Below are positions 1-5,675 of a DNA stretch of 5,716 bases, one piece after another. Numbering within the stretch: position 1 is the first letter of the stretch; each line of letters opens with the position of its first letter. Position numbers and translations under genes: made by a program. Under the pieces are notes generated by a model, which was not told where the DNA came from, did no database searches, and worked only from the letters and a program-made list of their open reading frames with translations. The stretch is from JBNJEM01 sp051745935 (GTDB lineage: Bacteria > Planctomycetota > Planctomycetia > Pirellulales > Pirellulaceae), in contig JBNJEM010000527.1 of assembly GCA_051745935.1 (NCBI GenBank), positions 1 to 5,716 of the forward strand, in the 5' to 3' direction.

Positions 1-74
1 TGCTGTTTGCCAACAACATTCATAACCGGAAATCTCGCAGCCGTGTACTTCTACTTCATCGCCCCATGCATTTT

Positions 75-83
75 TGCTATACT
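75..83 (+). promoter_or_regulatory. Candidate extended -10 promoter upstream of the nucleoside hydrolase gene
   Basis: The bases TGCTATACT match the extended -10 pattern TGnTATAAT at all but one position. No good -35 box sits 16-18 bp upstream (55-60 reads TTCATC), which is tolerated for extended -10 promoters. Transcription would begin near base 90, exactly where the potential RNA structure starts, giving a leader of about 250 nt before the ATG at 339. Assignment to a sigma-70-type promoter is inference; no start site is known. Confidence 0.4.
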
Positions 84-87
84 GGCT

Positions 88-199
88 GTTGCCTGGCGAA
101 ACGGAGTTGGGCTCTGCTGGGAGGCAACCCAACAAGGGATAGTCAGGTCAGGGCGGGAGAATGATCTCGCCGGACCTGGGGCCGCAAAGCCTCAGGTCC
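88..199 (+). other. Candidate structured 5' leader with mutually exclusive hairpins
   Basis: Several complementary segments are packed into 112 bases. Bases 88-94 (GTTGCCT) pair with 122-128, and 106-111 (GTTGGG) pair with 128-133. Bases 144-149 (CAGGTC) pair with 173-178, and this stem is continued by 152-154/169-171 and 157-160/165-168 around loop 161-164. Bases 172-182 pair with 189-199 in an 11-bp stem with one G-T wobble and a 6-base loop. The last two hairpins both need 173-178, so only one can form at a time, as in an attenuator or riboswitch expression platform. A pyrimidine-rich stretch (199-206), but no strong T-run, follows the second hairpin. I do not recognise a known riboswitch, SRP RNA, 6S RNA or RNase P signature. 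It could also simply be a terminator of an upstream gene outside the window. Confidence 0.35.
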
Positions 200-260
200 T
201 CCTCTTCACCATCCCAGCATTCTTTTGTCCTGCCATGCCTTAGAAAATCCAAACGTCAAT

Positions 261-300
261 TCACCAAATCGCTCCACTATTTACCCACATTTTTTGGTGA
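261..300 (+). repeat. 8-bp perfect inverted repeat upstream of the start codon
   Basis: TCACCAAA at 261-268 is the exact reverse complement of TTTGGTGA at 293-300, with 24 bases between. It ends 38 bases before the ATG at 339 and 24 bases before the ribosome binding site. It could be a repressor-binding site or a weak stem in the leader. Nothing else in the window shares the half-site, so a role is only inferred. Confidence 0.3.
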
Positions 301-324
301 AGACCCTACGGATCAACCACCAGC

Positions 325-330
325 AAGGGG
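325..330 (+). promoter_or_regulatory. Ribosome binding site deciding the start at 339
   Basis: AAGGGG lies 8 bases before the ATG at 339. This start is followed by a clear signal peptide. The same frame stays open back to a TTG at 225, but that extension has no Shine-Dalgarno site and would put 38 unrelated residues before the signal peptide. Confidence 0.6.
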
Positions 331-338
331 CTCACAGC

Positions 339-1367
339 ATGAATCCAGACTTGTCACCTCAAACTGTTTTTTCTTTCCGCATTCTACTTCATGTCGTCCT
401 GTACGTCTTCTTGTTGTCTACCTCCGCGACCGCCGATGAATACGAGCAGCGTCGCGAGGCGATCCAGGCCCGTGATGCCCGTCAGCGCAAAGTTCCCGAG
501 ATACCGGGACCCGGCGAACGGATCCGCTGCATCATCGACACGGACGCCAAGAACGAAATCGACGACGTGTGGGCGATCGCCTTGGCGGTACTGTGCCAGG
601 ATCGCTTTCAAGTCGAAGGCTTCATCGGCGCCAATTATGATAACGCAATCGAGGACGCTGGTCCGGGAAGCCCCGCCGCCTCGGTCAAAGTCATCGAAAC
701 GGTACTCGCCAAAGCGGGATTGGCCGGGAAAATCCCCGTCATGAAGGGTTCAGCCCCGCTGCAATACAAGTTCGAGCCGTCCGAATCGGAAGGCGTTGAT
801 TTTATCATCGAAAGGGCCATGGCCTCCTCGTCGGAGGACCCGCTGTGGGTGATCGGGCTGGGCGCTGCCACCGATATCGCTTCCGCCTATTTGAAGGAAC
901 CACGAATCGCCGATCGTGTGTGCGTCTTCTGGCATTTTCGCACGCGTTGGCCGGACAAGTGTTGGAACTTCAACGTCATCGGCGACGTCCGCGCGGCTAG
1001 AGTCGTCTTCCATGGCGATCTCCCCTTCGTTCTCTTCGATACCGGCACGCATCTGACCTGCCCCATGGAAGAATCCCGCCAGTGGGCGGAGCTGAGCAAG
1101 TTGGGCAAATACATGCACGAGTATCGCAAGAAGCGTTCCTGGTACCAGGATCCCAACAAAGGTTTTTATGATCTGGGGGATATCGCCGCGCTGGTCGACC
1201 CCGAGCTGGCGTCCTGGGAAATCGTCGAGTGTCCCGAAGTCGATTGGGACCTGAACTATCGATTCAAGAACACCAAAGGGCGAATCCTCCGCTGCAAAGA
1301 CATTGATCGTGACAAAACGTATGCTCTGCTGGACGGTCGACTGCGTCGGCACGCGGAAAGGAAATAG
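339..1367 (+). CDS. Secreted nucleoside hydrolase-like protein (IUNH superfamily)
   Basis: This 342-residue protein begins with a signal peptide: hydrophobic residues 15-30, with a probable cleavage site after A30-T31-A32. It therefore probably acts outside the cytoplasm. The hydrolase core runs from residue 61 to about 330. The N-terminal Ca2+-binding aspartate cluster is at 67-76 (D67, D69, D75, D76), and N99 is a candidate for the conserved Asn after strand 2. LWVIGLGAATDIA (169-181) corresponds to the usual GPLTNIA loop with Asn replaced by Asp. WNFNVIGDVRAARVVF (209-224) matches the N-x-x-x-D-P-E-A-A segment. D281 in GDIAALVDP corresponds to the C-terminal metal-binding Asp. Family members break the N-glycosidic bond of nucleosides using Ca2+. 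The aspartate cluster is two residues longer than the classical DxDPGxDD and resembles the NExDD of DUF1593-type relatives, so the true substrate is unknown. It lies 141 bp before a GH5 gene on the same strand; co-transcription is possible but not shown. Confidence 0.92.
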   Translation: MNPDLSPQTVFSFRILLHVVLYVFLLSTSATADEYEQRREAIQARDARQRKVPEIPGPGERIRCIIDTDAKNEIDDVWAIALAVLCQDRFQVEGFIGANYDNAIEDAGPGSPAASVKVIETVLAKAGLAGKIPVMKGSAPLQYKFEPSESEGVDFIIERAMASSSEDPLWVIGLGAATDIASAYLKEPRIADRVCVFWHFRTRWPDKCWNFNVIGDVRAARVVFHGDLPFVLFDTGTHLTCPMEESRQWAELSKLGKYMHEYRKKRSWYQDPNKGFYDLGDIAALVDPELASWEIVECPEVDWDLNYRFKNTKGRILRCKDIDRDKTYALLDGRLRRHAERK

Positions 1368-1403
1368 TTCGCTGGCGCACATCGAGGCCGAAGGGGCTTA
1401 TGC

Positions 1404-1439
1404 CACAAAGATCGCGAAGAACACGAAGGAGTGGAAGAC
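1404..1439 (+). repeat. Degenerate tandem repeat with 9-bp period between the two plus-strand genes
   Basis: Four adjacent 9-base units, CACAAAGAT, CGCGAAGAA, CACGAAGGA and GTGGAAGAC, share a purine-rich AAG core at a fixed register. From memory, similar CACGAAGGA-like strings are scattered between genes in planctomycete and verrucomicrobial genomes; this was not checked. It sits in the 141-bp gap between the nucleoside hydrolase gene and the GH5 gene. The frame of the GH5 gene is open back to a GTG at 1431 inside this repeat, but I judge that part untranslated. Confidence 0.4.
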
Positions 1440-1496
1440 AGACATACGGCACGGTTTACTGAAATGAGTCTCTCTGTTGATGTTGGACACTATTGC

Positions 1497-1503
1497 AGGA
1501 AAG
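1497..1503 (+). promoter_or_regulatory. Ribosome binding site deciding the start at 1509
   Basis: AGGAAAG ends 5 bases before the ATG at 1509. The in-frame alternatives, GTG at 1431 and ATG at 1464, lack an equally placed site and would put 15-26 extra polar residues before the signal peptide. Confidence 0.6.
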
Positions 1504-1508
1504 CCGCC

Positions 1509-3113
1509 ATGAAAAGTAACCATGATTCAGCTCAACCTGAACGCACCGCATTTTGCGAAGCACCGAGGCCAATCCTGTTGCTGGGCATGTTGCTGGCACT
1601 TGCATTGCCGGGAGTTGTTGCCTCCGCGGAACCGGGCAAGACGATCTTCACCGAGAGGTTCGATACCCCTTCCGCGGCGGACGATTGGCGCGGCGAACCG
1701 TGCTTGGTTGACGTCGGTGATTCGGGGAAGGCACTGTCCGCCTCGCGCGCCGAGTCAGCGGGCCCAGGATCCACCACGTATCGCCGCGTGCTACCGATCG
1801 ACTCGCTCGAAGGCTGTTTGCTGCACGTTGCGGCGCGCGTGCGAGCGGAGGGTGTGGGCGAGCCGCCGCGCCCGTGGAATGGCGTGAAGGTCATGGCCAT
1901 TATCGAGTCATCCTCAGGGCGGCAACACCCGCAAGCCGATTTGCCGGTGGGCACCTTTGATTGGCGCGACGCGGCGTTCTCGTTTCGCGTGCCGCGTGAC
2001 GCTCAACGAGTGGAATTGGTGCTCGGCCTGGAGGCGGTCACGGGCCAAGCGTGGTTCGATGACGTGCTCGTCACGCTACTGAAGCGGCCACCTGTTTATG
2101 TAAAGCCACCGGCTGGGCCCACGCCTTGGATCGAACTTGGTCGCTTGCGGGGCGCGATGATTGGTCCGGATGTCGACGAGGACGATCTGCGCACGCTTGG
2201 CGCGGAGTGGGGCGCCAACCTTGTCCGCTGGCAACTGATTTATCGCGGCGTGGGGGCCGGCTTCCAACCCACCGACTTACAATACGACCGGTGGCTCGAC
2301 CAGGCACTTGCTCGGCTCGACAAGATGATCCCCGTCTGCCACAAGTACGGACTGAACATCGTTGTCGACCTGCACTCGCCGCCCGGTGGTCGGGCGCGGC
2401 ACAGCTACGTCGGCTCGAACGATCGCCTGTTTACCGATCCGGCAATGCAGGACAAATTCGTCGAAATCTGGCGGCGAATCACCCGTTTATGCAAGAACCG
2501 TCCTGGCGTGATCGGGTTCGATCTGGTCAACGAACCCGTGCCTGACTTGGTGACACCTGGATGTGACGACTGGCGGTCACTAGCCATCCGCGCTGCCAAG
2601 GCGATTCGTCAGATTGATCCCGACCGGACGATCGTGTACGAGCCCGGCCCCTGGGGATCGCCCGAAGGCCTGAGCGACTGCGTGCCGCTGCCACTGGCCA
2701 ACGTGGTTTACAGCGTGCACATGTACCGACCGCATACCTTCACGCACCAGACATTGCACAACAGCCCTGGCGGGATCGAGTATCCTGGAAAGATCGATGG
2801 CCGCTACTGGGATAAAGCCGCTTTGCGCGAGGAACTCGCTCCAGCCATTGAGTTCCGGGAGCGATACGGATTGCCCATCTATATCGGTGAGTTCAGCGCG
2901 ATCCGCTGGGCGCCCGCCGGATCGGCCGCTCGCTACCTGTCCGATCTGATCGAGATCTTCGAGTCCGAAGGCTGGCACTGGTCCTACCACGCCTTTCGTG
3001 AATTTCACGGTTGGAGCGCCGAACATGGCACCGATCGGGACGACCGAAGGCCCTCCGTCAACCCAACCGAGCGCGAGCAACTGCTCAGGAAATGGTTCGC
3101 GAAAAATTTATAA
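1509..3113 (+). CDS. Secreted glycoside hydrolase family 5 enzyme with N-terminal beta-sandwich module
   Basis: This 534-residue protein starts with a signal peptide: hydrophobic 21-38, likely cleavage after A38-S39-A40. Residues about 45-190 form a carbohydrate-binding-like jelly roll of the CBM4/9 type, from FTERFDT to AWFDDVLVTL (W182, D184, D185). A proline-rich linker (about 191-205) follows. The GH5 (beta/alpha)8 domain occupies about 206-520. Its landmarks are R240 in VRW, H289 in DLHSPPGG, N341-E342-P343 with E342 as acid/base, H404 and Y406 in VHMY, E461 in YIGEFSA as nucleophile, and W491 in the last strand. All catalytic positions of the family are present, so a retaining beta-glycosidase acting outside the cytoplasm is expected. 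The substrate could be a beta-glucan, mannan or another beta-linked glycan; I cannot assign a subfamily. The gene ends 104 bp from a convergent broken gene with a hairpin between them. No truncation is seen. Confidence 0.94.
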   Translation: MKSNHDSAQPERTAFCEAPRPILLLGMLLALALPGVVASAEPGKTIFTERFDTPSAADDWRGEPCLVDVGDSGKALSASRAESAGPGSTTYRRVLPIDSLEGCLLHVAARVRAEGVGEPPRPWNGVKVMAIIESSSGRQHPQADLPVGTFDWRDAAFSFRVPRDAQRVELVLGLEAVTGQAWFDDVLVTLLKRPPVYVKPPAGPTPWIELGRLRGAMIGPDVDEDDLRTLGAEWGANLVRWQLIYRGVGAGFQPTDLQYDRWLDQALARLDKMIPVCHKYGLNIVVDLHSPPGGRARHSYVGSNDRLFTDPAMQDKFVEIWRRITRLCKNRPGVIGFDLVNEPVPDLVTPGCDDWRSLAIRAAKAIRQIDPDRTIVYEPGPWGSPEGLSDCVPLPLANVVYSVHMYRPHTFTHQTLHNSPGGIEYPGKIDGRYWDKAALREELAPAIEFRERYGLPIYIGEFSAIRWAPAGSAARYLSDLIEIFESEGWHWSYHAFREFHGWSAEHGTDRDDRRPSVNPTEREQLLRKWFAKNL

Positions 3114-3125
3114 GTGAACCGAACG

Positions 3126-3167
3126 AAAAAGGGGCACGGCTTCTGGTCGCCTGCCCCGTGCGCTTTT
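3126..3167. terminator. Terminator between convergent genes, best on the minus strand
   Basis: GGGGCA (3131-3136) pairs with TGCCCC (3152-3157). The stem continues with GGC 3138-3140 against GCC 3149-3151, with one bulged C (3137) and an 8-base loop. Read on the minus strand the stem is followed directly by five T (complement of 3126-3130), a classical intrinsic terminator for the gene ending at 3218. On the plus strand a weaker T-run (3164-3167) follows. An alternative stem there, 3134-3139 with 3156-3161, brings that run closer, so the site may also stop GH5 transcription. Confidence 0.65.
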
Positions 3168-3217
3168 GCTCTTGAAGTCGGAACATCGCAAAAAGAATCG
3201 CAGTCCTGACCCCTTTG

Positions 3218-4128
3218 TTATCTTTGGGGAGTCAATATCGTGCAATCGCGAACATCCCGTTCGGTCGACGGGAAGTAAACAACCAGGAAACCTTGCGGAT
3301 TATACGACCAACTCGCATTAATAGATACGGATCTTTGAGGCGTCCTTGAAATCAAATATCGTTTCGAATCCTTGATGTCGAGATGTTCATCAAGAGTGAA
3401 CCACAGCAGTGCCTCGTAGGATTCTCGGTCTTCTTCGTAATTTGAACTTGGTAAACGTATTGCTGCCAGGTAACTCCCGTCGGGCAGTTGTTCCACTTCC
3501 AAAGTTCGAACGCCGGGTAGTTCGATGGTTTTCACGGTCTCGAGTTCGACTTCCCCTTTTTGGTTCTTTTTCACTTCTCGAACAGAAACGTCGGCCGTCG
3601 TGGTTCCGTAAGGATAGGTGAACCACAGATGTCCGTTTTGATCGCACAAGGAAACGATCCCTTTTCTCGTGAAACGAGCGACGTTGCCATCTTTGTCCAG
3701 TCGCTGAACAATGCTCTGTCCCGGCGAGGTCCAGGTTGCTTCATCCCCTTCTCGAACGAACTTGGAGCCACGAAAGAATCGTGGACGAGGAAGCAATTCA
3801 GCTTGCACTTCTCCGTTGTCATCGAGCGACGCCAGAGGTGATCGTCGGGACGCAGATCCGTGAGAACCGCGTCTTCCATCGTCGCCAGCGGATGGAAATA
3901 GGGACAGCCCTTTTCGCTACCGTCCTGGAGATGGTTGAACTGCCACACAACCCGGTCGCCGTTCATTAAAGCGAGCGCCCCAGGAGTTTCTCGCCAGGAA
4001 AGCTGCCGTTTTCCTGATGCCTGATGTCCAGCATGTAAAGCAGTACTAACATGAAACTGGAGAGCGACAAACAAGATCACGCAGCAACAGGATTGCCAAT
4101 TGCAGTACGCTTGGATTCTGTTCTTCAT
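3218..4128 (-). pseudogene. Broken secreted protein: DUF6807 (PmoA-like) N-terminus joined out of frame to a second piece
   Basis: Translation starts at the ATG at 4128-4126, with AAGGAG (4142-4137) 8 bases upstream. Residues 17-33 form a signal peptide. Residues 42-99 then fit the start of a DUF6807/PmoA-family domain: MNGDRVVWQFNH, YFHPLA (77-82) and the signature RPDDHLW (93-99). After W99 this frame loses protein character and stops at 3571. A sensible protein resumes one frame back at about base 3823 (DDNGEVQAELLPRPRFF) and runs 201 residues to the stop at 3218. It is rich in short beta-strand motifs such as QRLDKDGNVARFT and DQNGHLWFTYPYG. No slippery heptamer is visible at the crossover (3835-3820), so programmed frameshifting is unlikely. 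The second piece does not show the DUF6807 features I know. The locus is therefore either a frameshifted gene of about 300 codons or a fusion of two gene fragments. The DUF6807 call rests on about 60 residues. Confidence 0.65.
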
Positions 4129-4478
4129 AGCGAGTTCTCCTTGACATGCGAGTTGCTCTGAAATTGGGTGGCGATCCTTGTGGCCATTGTAGCCATTGTA
4201 AATGTGAAGCCGCCAATCAGCTTGGCGTGATTGTCTTTCCACAGCCAACTAGGATCGCGGGCTTGTTCCAACTCCTCAGCCACTTCGCAACTCAGTTCAT
4301 GCAGTGCCGGCGCCGAAAGCTTGCTTCTGGCACGGCAGTAGTCCCCTGTATCTTTGGTCGGAGAGGTGATCCCCGTTTGCTCACAATAACTGACCACGCG
4401 AGCCACGGAGGCTTGGCACGATGCTTCCTTCCCATCGCGCAATACCTGTCCCAGGACCGGATGAATTCTACAAAAAGT
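4125..4478 (-). pseudogene. IS4-family transposase remnant (N-terminal part only)
   Basis: The frame, open from 4478 to the stop at 4127-4125, reads LGQVLRDGKEASCQASVARV, then SPTKDTGDYCRARSKLS, and then DPSWLWKDNHAKLIGGFTFTM. This is the succession of blocks seen in the N-terminal third of IS4-family transposases (FLSQVL, the DTxxYCxARxRL block, WLWKGRxVKLVDGTTVSMPDT). A full enzyme has roughly 350-450 residues; only about 115 remain. The beginning is lost (in-frame stop at 4481-4479), and so is the whole DDE core beyond the first strand. The first catalytic Asp, normally in VDGT, is Gly here (IGGF). After FTFTM the sequence is disturbed by a perfect tandem 9-bp duplication (4183-4200) and possibly further indels. 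Its stop overlaps the start of the next minus-strand gene as ATGA. It cannot be an active transposase. Confidence 0.75.
4183..4200. repeat. Perfect tandem 9-bp duplication inside the transposase remnant
   Basis: GCCATTGTA occurs twice with no gap (4183-4191 and 4192-4200). It encodes the odd repeat T-M-A-T-M-A, exactly where IS4 proteins have MPDT. Replication slippage is the simplest origin. A footprint of an excised element with a 9-bp target duplication is possible but unproven. Confidence 0.6.
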
Positions 4479-4590
4479 TCATTCGGTCCATAGACAGATT
4501 GCGCACTTACTCAAATCCGACAGTGCCATTCAGTCCTGATTCCCTCTTCTTTCCCTCCGTGTCCGTCTTCCCATGACTCCTTTTCTGTTA
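4479..4590. other. Non-coding spacer with pyrimidine tract
   Basis: No plausible gene is present between the transposase remnant and the hairpin at 4591. A run of 19 pyrimidines lies at 4540-4558 (purines on the minus strand). No transposon terminal inverted repeat could be paired with the other side of the IS4 remnant. Confidence 0.4.
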
Positions 4591-4628
4591 GGGCGCCCCG
4601 GTCCCTCTTGACAGGGACCGGGGCGCCC
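4591..4628 (-). terminator. Perfect 16-bp GC-rich hairpin past the lyase-like gene
   Basis: GGGCGCCCCGGTCCCT (4591-4606) and its exact reverse complement (4613-4628) enclose the 6-base loop CTTGAC. It begins 30 bases downstream of the stop codon of the minus-strand gene ending at 4659, the position expected of a terminator. No T-run follows on either strand (the minus strand continues TAACAGAAAAGG), so it is not a textbook intrinsic terminator. It may instead protect the 3' end of the message or act as a U-less terminator. Confidence 0.55.
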
Positions 4629-4658
4629 ACGCAGACCGGATTATCATAGACGATTAAG

Positions 4659-5675
4659 CTATGGCGTCCACCTGATCTCGAACGGCTTGTACCCGTCCAT
4701 TCCGGAGATTTCCACGGGAAACGACACCGTTCCATTGTCTATCGTGGCGTCGATCGCCTCGCCAGCCACGCGAATCTCCACGGTGTCCGCCTGAGGCGAT
4801 CCAGGCAACGCCACGGACAGCTCGCCGCCTTCACGCCCTACGATTCGGCCCTCCACAGCGCCCTCACCGGTGCGCCAGGCGCCGGCGCCGAAATCACCGC
4901 CGTTTCGCATCAGGCCGAAGCCTTCGAACATAATGGCGTCGCCCTCGAACAGGTGCACCTCGTCTTCGGCCGCCAGACCCGTTTGCCCTGTGAATTGCAA
5001 CTCGTCCTCGTCGACCGAGATCGGCTCGGAGCTGAAGAACACATGGTCACGGCCGCCGATGACAGCGCCGTAACCGGTGGTTTCTATCTGATTGGACGCC
5101 GGGGACACGATATGCAGTTGATCGCCGGGGCCTTCCTTCACTGGGGTAATATCCGGCCCGGGAAGCGGCTCGTCGTATCCCTCTGCCAGGTTGATCCATT
5201 GAAACGCGCCGTCGGCCTCCTCGTCGGCCACGCGGTCGTAGACCGCCAGGTACTCGTCGCGCCGCATGATCACGCCCCGCCACTTGTAGGTGTCGTGCGA
5301 TCCGTTGGCGCGATAGAACTGGGCCTCGTTGAAGTTGAACAGCAGCTCGTCGACCGGATGGGCTCCGAGCGACTCGCCGTCAATGTTAAACAACGCCAAC
5401 TCCTCGATGTCGAAATCGTCGCCGTTGGCCTGCTGTTCATTCCAGCTCCAGTTTTGGCCATCGGTTGCGCCGGCGGCGAAAGCAGACACGCTGATTTTTC
5501 TCTGATTTTTCTCGCTGATTTTTCGGGTTTTTGCCGTGGGTTTGCCAGCTTGGCCAAGCATTTGCAAAGCGTGATGGCCGCCGGAAGACGCGATGTCAGG
5601 GGACGAGGCGGCAAGGTGGGGCGAGAGGACGGACCGGGAGGGCACGGGTGGGGCAGTACGCGCGATGGGAATCAC
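4659..5675 (-). CDS. C-terminal beta-sandwich of a heparinase II/III-type polysaccharide lyase-like protein, 5' end uncertain
   Basis: Counting from the GTG at 5675, this is 338 residues. The frame has no stop up to the window edge at 5716, so the gene may begin outside. Residues from about 72 to 338 are an acidic, strand-rich protein. The segment 127-149 (HDTYKW, then RRDEYLAVYDRV) and the following FQWINL resemble the C-terminal beta-domain of heparinase II/III and related lyases, where H-x-Y-x-R is followed by YLVVxDRV. Such enzymes usually exceed 550 residues and carry the catalytic alpha/alpha toroid in front, which is missing. Residues 1-65 are Pro/Ser/Ala-rich and then Lys/Arg-rich (TRKISEKNQRKIS from an AT-rich repeat). 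They have no signal peptide, no family resemblance and no ribosome binding site before either GTG 5675 or ATG 5561. The supported coding part is thus 4659 to about 5465. It may be a 5'-truncated pseudogene. Lyase assignment is tentative. Confidence 0.55.
   Translation of the reverse strand: MIPIARTAPPVPSRSVLSPHLAASSPDIASSGGHHALQMLGQAGKPTAKTRKISEKNQRKISVSAFAAGATDGQNWSWNEQQANGDDFDIEELALFNIDGESLGAHPVDELLFNFNEAQFYRANGSHDTYKWRGVIMRRDEYLAVYDRVADEEADGAFQWINLAEGYDEPLPGPDITPVKEGPGDQLHIVSPASNQIETTGYGAVIGGRDHVFFSSEPISVDEDELQFTGQTGLAAEDEVHLFEGDAIMFEGFGLMRNGGDFGAGAWRTGEGAVEGRIVGREGGELSVALPGSPQADTVEIRVAGEAIDATIDNGTVSFPVEISGMDGYKPFEIRWTP
5491..5524. repeat. Three copies of CTGATTTTTC
   Basis: The 10-mer CTGATTTTTC starts at 5491, 5502 and 5515, separated by 1 and 3 bases, in otherwise GC-rich DNA. 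On the minus strand it encodes a Lys/Arg/Ser-rich stretch just before the recognisable part of the lyase-like protein. It marks the likely border between the native gene fragment and foreign or non-coding sequence. Confidence 0.6.

Noticed and set aside
88..199. Small SRP RNA (GGGCTCTGCTGG and AGGTCAGG look similar to parts of 4.5S RNA)
   Set aside because: The diagnostic domain IV loop (GGAAGG...AGCAG) is missing and the pairing pattern does not fit one long hairpin.
7..243. Plus-strand open frame of 78 codons with a hydrophobic segment
   Set aside because: It starts with TTG without a ribosome binding site, overlaps the hairpin region, and shows no family resemblance or protein-like composition after residue 45.
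750..1382. Minus-strand open frame of 210 codons
   Set aside because: It lies opposite the nucleoside hydrolase gene, whose motifs are unmistakable. It is a shadow frame in GC-rich DNA.
2580..3080. Minus-strand open frame of 166 codons
   Set aside because: It is a shadow of the GH5 catalytic domain, with no start signal and no recognisable domain.
3571..3822. Continuation of the DUF6807-like frame beyond the signature
   Set aside because: Its translation is a mix of Cys, Arg and Lys without strand pattern, while the neighbouring frame is clearly protein-like over the same bases.
3820..3840. Programmed -1 frameshift in the DUF6807-like gene
   Set aside because: There is no X-XXY-YYZ slippery heptamer at the crossover, and the downstream piece may not belong to the same family.
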